In this document: one piece after another, positions 21,546 to 33,005 of the stretch
Layout of the letters: every line of letters starts with the position of its first letter
Position numbering within the stretch: position 1 is the stretch's first letter
Assembly: GCA_963930655.1 (NCBI GenBank)
Contig: OZ005609.1
Coordinates: forward strand, 18,797,001 to 18,861,000
DNA: 64,000 bases
Direction: 5' to 3'
Source: Myrica gale
Taxonomy: Eukaryota; Streptophyta; Magnoliopsida; Fagales; Myricaceae
Position numbers and translations under genes: made by a program
The notes under the pieces: model-generated
Database searches by the model: none
Told to the model about the DNA's origin: nothing
Seen by the model: the letters and a program-made list of their open reading frames with translations, nothing else

Positions 21546-24500
21546 TTTACATATATAGACATCATTAAATGGTGTGGGGTCTATCTCTCTGTGAATTATA
21601 CCGTGCAATCCAAGAAAGAAATTACGAAGATCCTAGTCTGTATGGCTCTCGTCATACAAAACAATTAATTCCATTTGAGGTGTTTAGAAGACAAAATCAA
21701 ATATAAAATGTGAAGTAATAGAGAGAAATGAGTGGAAGAAAGAAAAAAAGGATTAAGACGATTTAATCTACTGGGATACTGTTTTTGGCTACTTATAACA
21801 TATCTTATTATACTTTCAATACTTGACTACGTATGCCGACAGTGTTAATATTCCGTGTACATGCATTCGCTGCCAAGAGAATATGAGTTATGTTTGTTTT
21901 GAAGAGTTTTGTAGAATTTGAAGAGTTTTGTGAATTTTTAGGTGATGTTAAAGTAGTATTGGTGTTTGTGTAGAGATTGATAATGTGTAAAAAAGTGATG
22001 ATGATATTTAAAGTTGTTTTTTTTAATTTCGAATTTATTATATTTTTATTAAATTTTGAATATTTAAAGGTTTTAAAACAAAAAAAAACAAAAAAGTCGT
22101 TGAAGACAAACTGCTGCCATGCTACAGTACAGCTACAGTAGCATCATGGTAGCAGCTTGTCGTCGAACAGAGAATGGGACAGCTTAAAAAAAAAAAGAGA
22201 AGGGGACAAGAGGAGTCAGACGGTGGGGCCACACATGCCGGTGAGGATTTCATTTTTGTCGAACATAAGGCTGGGTTGTATTCGAATCCACCGAAATCTT
22301 TGAAACCGAACATCTCCATGAAATATCAAAGTTTTGAGTGTTAGTGTTTTTCTGTTGGTTATAAAATGATGACTTCTCTCCATCTTGCTTAATGTATTAT
22401 TCATACACATCATAGCCAAAGTGGGGTGTCAATTAGAAATAAAAAAAAATATGATGCAAATTAAAGCGCGATTTCTGCCCTTTCTAAGTCTCTCTTGATT
22501 CCCTCGGGCACCACTTCCATTGAACGCGTCTCTGCTGACTTCCTACTTAGCGCATCGGCCACCACATTGGCCTTTCCAGGGTGATAGCTAATTGTGCAGT
22601 CATAATCCTTAATCAGTTCTAACCATCGACGTTGCCTCATATTCAGTTCTTTCTGGGTGTTAAAATACTTGAGGCTTTTATGATCGGTGAATATCTCGCA
22701 TTTAACCCCATACAAATAATGTCTCCATATTTTCAACGCATAGACTACCGCAGCTAACTCCAAGTCATGCGTGGGGTAATTCATCTCGTGAGGCCTCAAC
22801 TGCCTAGATGCATAAGCTATTACCCTTTTGTCTTGCATCAAAACACAACCTAAACCTTGCTTCGATGCGTCACTGTAGATTTCATACTCTCCATATTCCG
22901 AGGGTAGTGCCAATACTGGAGCAGTAACTAAATTGGCCTTTAACTCTTGGAAGCTCCACTCACACTCATGTGTCCATTCAAATTTGACATTCTTCTGTGT
23001 TAGAGAAGTCAGAGGCTTGGCCATCTTTGAGAATCCCTTGATAAATCTCCGATAGTACCCTGCTAATCCCAGAAAACTCCTTATTTCCTTCACATTTGTA
23101 GGCCTCGGCCACTTGGATACAGCATCTACCTTCCCGGGATCCACTGCAATCCCTTCACCGAACACCACGTGCCCCAAAAATCGAACTTGCTCCAACCAGA
23201 ACTCACACTTGGAGAACTTGGCATACAACTTCTTTTCCCTAAGAATCTGTAGAACGACCCTCAGATGCTTCTCATGTTCCTCCTTATTTCGAGAGTAAAC
23301 CAGTATGTCATCAATAAAGACAACCACAAACTTGTCTAAAAATTCCCGAAACACCCTATTCATCAAATCCATAAATGCGGCTGGAGCGTTGGTTAGCCCA
23401 AAAGGCATCACCAAGAATTCATAGTGGCCATACCGCGTTCGAAATGCTGTTTTCGGAATATCTCCTTCCTTCACCTTTAATTGGTGATATCCCGATCGCA
23501 AGTCGATCTTTGAGAATGCCTGTGCCCCCTGCAATTGATCAAATAGATCATCAATGCGAGGCAACGGGTATCTGTTCTTGATAGTCACCTTATTTAACTC
23601 TCTATAGTCAATGCACATCCGGAGACTTCCGTCCTTTTTCTTGACAAAGAGGATCGGTGCTCCCCAAGGTGACACACTTGGTCGTATAAACCCTTTCTCC
23701 AATAATTCCTCCAGTTGAATCTTCAGTTCTGCTGGTGCCATCCTATACGGTGCTTTAGAAATTGGAGTCGTCCCTGGTTCCAACTCGATACCAAACTCCA
23801 CTTCTCTATTTGAGGGTAACCCAGGTAATTCTTCTGGGAATACGTCGGGAAATTCATTCACTACCGGGGTTTGCTCTACTGTAGCAGTCTCCCTTTGTAT
23901 GTCATTCGCCCAAACCAAAAACCCCTCATGTCCTCCTTGCAACAATTTCTTGGCTTGTATGGCCGAAATAATCACCGGTCTCTGCTCCATTTTTCTCATA
24001 CCTACAAAGCAACAATCTGGTCTCCCCTCCTTTTGGAACATGATCTTCTTCTCATAACACTTTATGCTAGCACCATGCGTTGCCAACCAATCCATACCTA
24101 ATATAAGGTCAAATCCCCCCATCTCCATTACGATCAGGTTAGCCAACATTAATTGCCCCTCTAATTCTATGGGACAATTTTTTCACTATCCGATCACAAT
24201 TGATCATTCCACCAGTGGGTGTCGTCACTACTACGTGATACTCTAGTGGTTCATGTTTTATATCTCTTGCCTTGCAGTATGCTGATGCAATGAATGAGTG
24301 AGTGGCCCCTGAATCGAATAAAACAAGGGCTTCCCTCTGAGGCAAGGGTAATTTACCTGTCACTACATTTGTTCTCTTCTCCGCATCCTTCGGGGTGAGA
24401 GCGTACAACCTTGCTTGGGCTGGACCACCTGGCTTCCTTGAATTACTCTGTTGGGATGGTCGAAAAGCTTGGGTCGAGTTGCTAGTTACCCTACTTTGTT

Positions 24501-24638
24501 GAGAGGGTTGAGGTGCTTGCATCGAATTACCTGTCACCCTACAATTTCTTGCAATGTGACCTGGCTTCCCACACCGAAAGCACACTCCCTGTCTACATTC
24601 CCCAGGGTGTTTCTTGCCACATCTGTTACATATTGGGA
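21546..24638. repeat. Duplicated block, copy 2
   Basis: It is nearly identical to window bases 1-3008, including about 900 bases of non-element flank (21546-22450) and the truncated gypsy fragment (22451-24638). Since both copies share the same junction between flank and element, the pair arose by copying chromosomal DNA and not by two independent element insertions. Similarity ends sharply at 24638. Confidence 0.93.
22451..24638 (-). mobile_element. Gypsy fragment in the second duplicate (gag end, protease, RT, RNase H)
   Basis: The pol frame at 22461-24149 (562 residues) includes [23 protein letters not shown], the RNase H words [10 protein letters not shown] and the end-of-RNase-H word [15 protein letters not shown]. 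The gag end with two zinc knuckles and the protease start LFDSGATHSFI lies at 24139-24638. It is a fossil cut at both ends, without LTR or integrase. Confidence 0.9.
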
Positions 24639-24815
24639 TGATCGTAAATTCGTCTTTCACTGAATTAAAATAGTCATTTCCATCCAAATTAATTGTTGGG
24701 GATGCAAAGTGTAAATGATTAGAAGTTGAGGGGCGAAATGTAATGAAATTAATAGTATGAGATGCAAAGTGTCAAAACTCCAATAGTTCGGAGGCGCAAA
24801 ATGTATTTTTTAATT
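24639..24815. repeat. Half of a foldback MITE at the edge of the duplicated block
   Basis: The stretch carries GAGGGGCGAAATGTAATG, GATGCAAAGTGTCAAAACTC and GGAGGCGCAAAATGTATTTT, matching the right arm of the foldback element at 26031-26423. The left arm is missing; the gypsy fragment sits in its place. Confidence 0.65.
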
Positions 24816-26030
24816 TGTTATTTCTATTGATAGTTTATGATTATCCTCCTAAATTAGGTTGATTGATGATTTTATGTAATTAAATTTAATTAGTCTTGAG
24901 TTGCATAATTAGTCTCAATATGTAATTATTGCCTTTTGTGGTTGCCTCTTTCTCCTTTAAAATATATGATGGCCTCTTATAGAATACACAACTTGGTAAA
25001 CACAAAGAAGTTCTCCACGTTCTTCTTTTCTCCACTTAGTTTGAACATGGCATCGGAGCTATTATGACCTCCCCACAAATAATCCAAAAAATGTAGTGAG
25101 GAGGCGTCAACTGTCAACTAGAGTCTAGTGGGTCACAAGTAACTTCAGCTAGGCCTGACTGATCGAAGCTGCACGTACTTGGACGTATGATGGCGTGGAT
25201 CAATTGTGAAGACCATATGCATTGTTCTCCAAATGGCATCATCTCAAACTGCCGAATGATAATTGCCTATAATCGACCTCGGATGACCAATCTATGTGCT
25301 AGAGCTCATCATGCGATGTCTCCTCCTCCAGCTCCAACACTGTCCCCGAGAAGCAGGGAGCTGGTGTCTTCAAATATCCAGGAATCCACCTAGCCGGGCA
25401 ATAGAAAACAACACCTATTGAGTCCGCACGTCCGGTATACAACCAATCGTCTAGTGAAGACTGATGTACATTTTCTGAAGATGCGTGGACCTCTAAGCAA
25501 GACGTTCTCACGTCCAACTGATGTCCATCGCAACATTGGACGCATTAGGGGAGAAGCAAGCCCCTCTCACTTACACACTCCTCCTAAATCAACTCAAACT
25601 TATTTCTAACCTATATCAAAATACTCTTAACAACCAAATAAATGTATGCATACCAAAAGAAACATATTCTATAAAACAATATACATAAAAAAATAGAATT
25701 AAAACAACGAATTAAAGCGTCTCTAACCACATGATGAAGTGAAAAGCTTGATTTTAGAGAACATTTTTGAGAGAGTGGAGAGTTTGTGAGGAAGTAAATG
25801 AAGAAAACGATGTTCAGGTTGAATGTACCTATTCGAGTTTAGCGATCGATCGTCCCTGTCCGAGTACATTGACCACGTGGCTCCACTTTGTTGATTAAGT
25901 TTATTTTTGTAGCCATGAAAGTTTGAAGTGTAAATTTGGAAGACTATCTTTATGTTCCAGAACTTTTAGAAATTTAGTATCTTGTTTAAAAACATTTTTT
26001 TTACATTTGTAATTTGAAAGATTCTTTATA
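24816..26030. other. Intergenic stretch, no gene recognised
   Basis: The region is AT-rich on both sides of a more balanced part (25130-25620) that contains a few short open frames without any recognisable domain, conserved motif or splice pattern. Confidence 0.5.
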
Positions 26031-26423
26031 GGGTTAAATACGCGTTACACCCTCTAACTTTAGGGTCTCGACACTTTGCACCCCGATCTATTATTTTTGT
26101 CACACTACACCAACCAACTATTAATCTCATACACTTTGCACCCTATGTTAAAAATTTCTTTCAATTTGGAAGGAAATTTATTTTTTGGTCCCGAAAATTA
26201 CAATTTTATCCTTATAAAATGGTAATTGCCAAAAAATATGGGGGACAAAATTGTCATTTCGCACGTCAAAAAATTATTTTCCATCTAAATTAACCTAAAA
26301 TTTTAAAGGAGGGTGCGGAGTGTCTGAAATCGATAGTTGGCGGGTGAAATGTGACAAAAATATAGATCAGAGTGTAAAATGTCAAAACCCCTAAAGTTAG
26401 AGGGTGCAAAGTGTATTTAGCTC
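26031..26423. mobile_element. Foldback MITE-like element, about 390 bp
   Basis: The left arm GGGTTAAATACGCGTTACAC, CCTCTAACTTTAGGG and ACTTTGCACCCCGATCTATT is mirrored at the right by the complements of CTAAATACACTTTGCACC, CTCTAACTTTAGGGG and CTGATCTATATTTTTGTCAC. The arms run for more than 100 bases with moderate divergence. A clear target-site duplication is not visible, so the superfamily is left open. Confidence 0.75.
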
Positions 26424-26479
26424 TTGTTTTTATATTATCTCTAGCATTATTGATAGTCTATTGTAAAAAGGGAATTGTG

Positions 26480-28276
26480 GACTCTCTAAATGGTTAACTT
26501 TATGGGATATTACTTAGTGAGAGATAAGAATGGATGTATTACTTGTATACTTTTGGATTTTCGTCATGGAGGCAGCTGTTTATATTCTAAACAAGATACC
26601 TACTAAATCTATACCTAAACTTCTTATGAATCGCAGACTGGTGAAACTAAGTTTGGATCATATGAGAGTATGTGTAGATGTCTAGCACACTTCAAAGAGT
26701 TTGATGTGGAGAAGCTAGAATCGAAGCTTATCTGTGGGTTACCAAAAATGGTTCATTGGGTATTCTTTTATAAACACAAGGAACAAAAGGTGATTATCAT
26801 AAGCAATACTATATTTTACAAGTAGTACGACTTAAGTGAAAGCGTGACAGTTCTTGATGAAATAGTCAACTAAGCCAATACTTAAGGCATATGAGATAAT
26901 TAGAAAAGAAACACTATTAAACCTACTAACGAGTCTAAAGTTTTCATAATTCAGGAGCATTAATTGAGAATCAATTTCGATGAGTTTATCAAATAATTTG
27001 TTTTCTCACGAAATATGGATGTATCATGCATTTACAAAAAGTCAATGAGAGTTTAGTACTGTTTCTAGTTCTTTATGTTAGTAATTTTCTACTCTTGCGA
27101 ATGACGTCAGGGTGATGTCACCAGTGAAAAGATGATAGATAAAATCATTTTTCAAATCAAAGACCTTTAGTAATGTTCCGCATTTTTGAAACCAAATTGT
27201 TTGGAAATCAAGAAAAGCATTTTATGGGACTATATTGACTAATATTGGCAATGCATGATTTTCAGGATACCAAGGAAGGAATTTATCCTTTGAGTATAGT
27301 ATTCATCTTGTTGGCTTTTAGTCACAATCAATGTTTTGAAGATAACAATAGAAGTAATTGAAATTATAAGAAAAGAAGATCCAAAATGAGCACGGAACGA
27401 TCAAACAACATCTCTTTCATTGGAAGTAGCTCTTAAAGTGAAGACTCAAGTTACTAGCTAGGATAATTTTTGTAACTCTAGACTTCATCTTTAATAAGGA
27501 TTTGAACCACACACTTGCATAATTCTTCAAAACTTGCATAAAATCGCTTTACCAATTATTTGAAAGATTAAAAGTGTTTTAATGGCTTGAAATTATCCCC
27601 AATCAAACTCTTAAACCTTGTATTATCTTATATTCATTCTTACGATATTAATTATTGTGTTTAATCCTTTATTGCAATCGACTTTCTTTGTGAAACTTGT
27701 AGCTAGCAAACACATCCCTAAAGGTGAGTTTCGATAAAAGTTTTGAAACTCAATTCACCCCTCTCTTGGGTTGCCTTAATCCGAGGAATTACACATCTCT
27801 CCAAGAATAGAGAGATATGGCTATATATTAGTCATGCAGTAAGCATTGTGAGTGGTTATTAATCTGAAAATAGGCCCTGATGGCTAGACAAGCATATTCT
27901 CAAGTAATTGAGAAGAACAAAACACTATTTTATGATGTTTAGAATTGAAAATTTGCGGACTGTCCAGAGATACACAGGTTCAGGTATTATTGATAGTTGA
28001 TCAATTTTATGTGTATACATTGGGTAAAGATGAATAAAATTGCACGAGTTATAAGCAGAATACTACTGTTGATTTGAGCACTGAGGACAAAGTACATAGA
28101 AAGAGGATATGTGATATTGTGAATCGGAGTGATGTGGTTATGACTCATGTAGTGTCAACCTTGAACATTGCAAATCCTTTTTCATTGAATTACTAACTCA
28201 AAAGTGTTCAAGAAACATTCAAAATCTACATGGGCATGAGATGTTTGTATGAATGGTTTTGAGTGCAAGTGGAAGA
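26480..28276 (+). mobile_element. Old Ty1/copia pol remnant, interrupted by a solo LTR
   Basis: The first part (26570-26950) translates to copia integrase-like words such as MEAAVYILNKIPTKSIPK and GYESMCRCLAHF-type sequence. The second part (27800-28276) shows copia reverse transcriptase/RNase H words (HILKYLRRTKHY-like, GYT.SD-like). A polypurine tract GTGCAAGTGGAAGA leads into an LTR at 28277. The element is heavily decayed and old. The solo LTR at 27309-27793 interrupts it. Confidence 0.65.
27309..27793 (+). repeat. Solo LTR, SIRE-like copia type
   Basis: The unit starts TGTTGGCTTTTAGTCACAAT and ends TCCGAGGAATTACA. It is flanked by the perfect 5-bp duplication CATCT at 27304-27308 and 27794-27798. 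No internal element sequence adjoins it. Its first 300 bases match the LTR at 47791. Solo LTRs are left when the two LTRs of an element recombine. Confidence 0.85.
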
Positions 28277-29350
28277 TGTTATAAATATACCCTCAAAACC
28301 AGTTATTTAGAATAATTATGATATAATTATTTCTCTTTTATTGTCATATGTATTTAATATTTATTGGGTATATTATGTTGCAACATAAGATGTTACACAG
28401 TTGTATTATTACGTGACATTATAGAAAAATCATGTCAATGATTAATGAATCAAAGCGGGGAGTATGATTTTTTCGATTTCTTGCTCACTTGATAGTTGTT
28501 CTACACTTGTTGTACCTCTATTAAATAGGATGATGAATCCAGTCATTCAAGTGATGATCTTAAGCAAACGAGTGGGTGCACTGTAAGAATACATGCACTA
28601 AACGGGATCAAATGTGAATACCATATGGAAATGATCATTGATGGCAATAATGGTATTTAGCAGAATTAACTTATGGTATACTTAGACTTGAGAGATTTAT
28701 GTAGATATGTTTGTTATGTAATTGCGCTTTGATCGAGTCATTTAGTGATGATCTTTCGAGGTCAAATATTTTAGATAACTTTAGGTCTTGTGCATGATAA
28801 ATGAACTTGTAAAAATATTTTTCAAAATTAATAAGTGATATTATTTCAATCATATTGGTTTATGTGGAATATAATATGGTGAAAGAATAAATAAACAAAT
28901 AATTGTTAGCTAAAGGGATTTCATGAAATAGTCTCACTATCTCTGGGTTCAATTGTGATAGGTTAATGGACATGATCACAATTTGTAGAAGCCCATAAAT
29001 TTGAAATATAAAATATAATGAAGTTAATGAAAATGAGTTTTTCATGATAATCCTACGATTGAGATTTAAGATCCATAAGGATCCCACGAACAAGTATAAC
29101 TAAAGTTTTGGAGTGAGCCATTATATAAACCCAAAACTTCATTTGAGACAAAGAGAATAACATTATGTGAGAATTGTTCTCTCTCTACACTTTCTCTCTC
29201 TATAAACTCTCTCTCAAGAAGTATGCACGTGAATCTGAAGGAGACACCACGCTCGGGCTACTTAATTTCAACAATCTACATTCTGTTGCATTCAGATCGT
29301 TGAATCTATCATGAACGACGCCGTTAGTTTTCAAATAATGTTCTAATGGT
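28277..29350 (+). repeat. 3' LTR region of the old copia element
   Basis: It begins TGTTATAAATATACCC directly after a polypurine tract. The first 230 bases match 43092-43258. The 3' end of the LTR is not clear; the region includes CT-rich blocks (CTCTCTCTACACTTTCTCTC) at 29185-29215. A direct alignment would settle the end. Confidence 0.5.
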
Positions 29351-30000
29351 TATTCAAAAACCATTCGAATTGTGTAGGAGTATGAAAATATTTTTAGTAC
29401 TTAATTATGTATAAGTATAATAAACACAATACATTTATCTATTTAAGTATTACAGTACATATATATTGTTCTAACTCTCAAATGTAAATATTTAATTTTC
29501 ATAAATTTTATGCCTTTTACGGAACTTTTTTTTAATTCATTTTACTACTTTATGTGAATAACTGTTCTAATGATAGCATATTTACTATTCTAACTCTCAA
29601 ATATAAACCGTTCTAACTCTCACATTCTTACCGTTTTAACGCTCACAATTACAATGTTCAAATGGTTTTCTCTAGGAACAGATGATATCATCAGTATTAC
29701 CGTATGTTTTAAAGGATTCTAGCATTCAAACGAAAAATAATTTTATTTTGAGATTTCTTAATATGATAATAATTTTATGTGTTAAAAAATATTTCTTATT
29801 TGTCTTTATTTTATCTTTATTTTATATGATAATAATTTTATCGTATTTTTAGAATATTTTTAGAATATTCTGTGTTATCTCCTTTTTAATAACAATTTAA
29901 TTATCAAGTATAATATGCATAAACCAAAAAGTAAATATAACATGTACAAATATAACTATTCAAACGTCTGAAATAAATATAAATAAATGACAAATAATAT
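29351..30000. other. AT-rich stretch with repeated GTTCTAACTCTCA words
   Basis: Variants of GTTCTAACTCTCA or its relatives recur at about 29340, 29468, 29590, 29611 and 29631. No gene is seen. Confidence 0.5.
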
Positions 30001-31110
30001 AAAAAAACTATTATGACTTCTTCTTCAACTTCACCACCAAGTTTTGCTCAATATCATCTATCATTTCCATGACGTCTTTTCGGCCGTCCTCTAGAGTCTA
30101 CTCCACTGTCTCCTGCCCAACTCAATTTGATTGAGTCTCTCGTCTGTGCCTGCCAGACAAGTGATCAAGGGAGCGATGACATTCTCGAATGCACCTACAA
30201 TACGGCGCTCTACGTCCTCAAGCAAACCTGCTGGTGGTGGCTGAGAATGCACCGCTTTAATGGAAGACTCGGCTGGCTCCTTAACAGCCCGACTTGGAAC
30301 CTCGAGCTGTGGTGCATCATTTGAACGATGTGACCTTGATCCATGTATGAAGCTATGTCGTGAGCTGTCACTGTTGATTGGGCTGAGCTGGATCGTCATC
30401 GACTCATGACGCCTGACGACTACCCTACAATCCAGAATAAACTTGCTCAACATCACCCTGTATGGTAGACCTTCTTGAGATGTGGTCCAGATCGTCTAGA
30501 ACATGTATTGAGGGAGGTCGACCAGCTCTAGACATGATACCATCAACACCAATTGTGTTTGCTGGGCTGTGCACTCCGTGTGATGGAGCCACGGGTAAAT
30601 GATGTGGGTGAAGATGAAGTGGACCATACGCCAAAAGCCGGGCAAAGATTTCTGCAACACTAATGACTGGACCAAATAGTGATATTCTTTTGTCATCAGT
30701 CGGAAGATCTCCTCAGCTAGAAATACCATAAAGGGCTGGACAATAGGATAGACCTGCATTTGCCTTTGAATGCCAAATTATTGAGAGAGGATGTCGGGGG
30801 AAATCCTAACTCTTAACTCCCCAGACCACCACGACCTCTCACTCGCCAGCGTCAGTATCAACCTCCTACAACACTAAGTAGAACTCTTGGACCAGAAGTG
30901 TGTATGGCTGTCCGGTCAAAGAGATCACGCGCTCCCAACCTTGGTCAACAAGGATTGAGTGGATGGTCTAGCCCTAAAAAGCGTAGTCGCACAAGTCCAG
31001 TGTGGAAACAGACTTCCTCCGTAGCGTCTGCCTATCCTTCGTAGTCATAGGTTCCTTTGGAGGAGCTTGCAAAGAAGAAGAAGAACCAGGTCTGGAACGT
31101 CTAGACATTT
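30001..31110 (-). pseudogene. Env-like/ORF remnant of a plant LTR retroelement
   Basis: Several minus-strand frames together resemble the extra ORF carried by some plant LTR elements (putative plant transposon protein type), for example FWRMVHFIFTHIIYPWLHHT and LSKFILDCRVVV, with a basic serine-rich start near 31105. It is fragmented, so I regard it as a fossil with several breaks. The family call is tentative. Confidence 0.4.
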
Positions 31111-31765
31111 TCTCTTAATCTGTCAAAGGTAAGTAATATTTATACTCGAATTAACCATCTCTAGTTTTTGGGGTGAATAATTAAGCATGCTAAAATAGAA
31201 AATTAAGGCAGTGTGGCGTCTCAAGGCGTATGGCCATTATGGGATACATATACTCTAAACAATTAAAATGGCATTCGTGGATATACTTTTAAAACTCCTC
31301 ATACTCAATCTTGAATACTCCCGCATCCAGACCGACAATATTAGAAAAAAGCTTCTTTAGAAAGATTAAGAGTTTCACGACATGTCTTGATAATAATCAA
31401 CAATTTCAACCACAATTTCACAAGGCTACGTGCAAGGATGTGGCCGAGCGCGATTTGTGTCTTCATATATGCTTTGTCACATGCTTTCCTATTCTCCCAA
31501 ACGTAGTTGCTTGCTGCAGCTGAGAAGGCAACATAGGTACTCTTCAGTCCACATGCATTAGCTGCCAAGAGAAAATGGTAAACAAATTTTTTTAGGGTTA
31601 ATTTGGACGTAAATTGTGAAAGTTAATGAACATTGATGAGTCCATGACTCTCTCCCTCTTACCTAATTTATTATTAATTAAGATCATATCCCCACACATC
31701 AATTAAAAAAAGGAAGACAATTAGAAATAAATAAGTCATGCAGAAGTTTTGATTGTGGCTCCCAT
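31111..31765. other. Intergenic stretch, no gene recognised
   Basis: A 75-residue minus-strand frame (31341-31568) starting MAANACGLKSTYVAFSAAAS has no recognisable domain. The word ACATGCATT.GCTGCCAAGA at 31551 also occurs at 312 in the duplicated flank, hinting at a shared small repeat. Confidence 0.4.
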
Positions 31766-31784
31766 CACTACAAAAAAATAAGTT

Positions 31785-31965
31785 TATAGCGGTGGTCTTT
31801 TTAGCGACGGTCGCTAAAAACGCCGCTAAAGGTACCCCTTTAGTGGCAGTCACTGACCGCCGTTATAGACCCCCTTTAGCAGTGATCTTTTTAGCGGCGG
31901 TCAGTGACCGTCGCTATAGGCCCCCTTTCCAAATTTTTAGCAGCGTTTGTGTAACAAACGCTGCC
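31785..31965. repeat. Left subterminal repeats of the CACTA element
   Basis: Several direct and inverted copies of TTTAGCGGCGGTC, GTCACTGACCG and TATAGACCCCCTTT occur within 180 bases, and AGCAGCGTTTGTG pairs with CAAACGCTGCCAT at the end. Confidence 0.8.
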
Positions 31966-32799
31966 ATAGGTATAAGTGCAAAAAAATTTGTTAATTGTTA
32001 ATAATTATTTTATTTATTATTTTATTCTTTTTAATATACAATTTTATTTTGTCATGTATTTGAAAATTTTTATTTTAAGGGACATACGTATTGAAATATT
32101 TAACTCGGACATATTACTTAATTTCAAACGAAAAGATATTGTGAGATTAACTTATACCGTTAAAGTGCTTAACTTAATATATATATATATGGTTTTAGAG
32201 GCTATGATTTAGTCATTAGGTAGGTACATACATATAAATTACTTAGTTCAATTTGCACATATCATGTATATGATAAACACATATAATAGATAATGCAATG
32301 TTATATAGAATGCATTATACATTTAATGGTTAAGTATTATATATTATTATTACCAACTTATTTTAATTAAAATTATTACACTAATTATAAAAAAGAGTGT
32401 AAAATAACTTTGCTATGTAGTTAATAGTGAGTATAAAGATTTTTAAATACTGTTACAATTTACTAAAAATACATAATATGTTTATAGCTTATGATTAAAA
32501 AAATTGAAAAACTTCAAATAATAATAAAAAAAGCTCAAAACGGTGAGCTTTCAGTTAAACGGTGAGTTTCTATGCTGTGGAGGAAAATTTGCATTTAGCG
32601 CCAAACGTTTTCATTTAGCGCCAATGAGCCCAACTTTCCATTCATCTGCGTTATTGGTTCTCCTACTTCCAGGAAAATTTCGACTTGCATCTTAGCCCGA
32701 AAATTTCGACTTGTATTTGAAAATTTCCACGATGCTATCGACCTCTCAATTCAAATAAAACGCATCGGCTTCCCTTATCGAATACAAGAACAAGCGAAG

Positions 32800-33005
32800 A
32801 TGGGTTAGTCAAGCATTCACTTTCTTCCTCTACGAGAACGATTCAGAAGCCTAATCAGAGGCAGAAAAACATATTTGTGATTCAAGCGAAGGGAAAGAAA
32901 GGAATGCAAGCTCGTCAGTTTCAGAGGCCTCCACCTCTTGCCTTGCCCAAGATTGAAGACGATGACAACCCCAAATTTGTGATCTTTATCCGCATGGCCA
33001 ATGTG
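32800..33005 (+). pseudogene. HHL1-like gene fragment captured in the CACTA element
   Basis: The translation includes KGKKGMQARQFQRPPPLALP, KIEDDDNPKFVIFIRMANV, which I recognise as the conserved N-terminal segment of the chloroplast thylakoid protein HHL1 (HYPERSENSITIVE TO HIGH LIGHT 1), just after the transit peptide. The start reads ATGGG then VSQAFTF-like residues in another frame, so one or two small frameshifts separate the start codon from the conserved part. After MANV the sequence turns into intron-like AT-rich DNA where the family normally continues YLWYPLS. The fragment sits inside CACTA subterminal repeats, consistent with capture. I rely on memory of the family; a protein search would settle it. 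Confidence 0.6.

Noticed and set aside
25187-25609. Two short plus-strand frames in a more GC-balanced stretch
   Set aside because: No domain, no homologue that I recognise and no splice pattern linking them.
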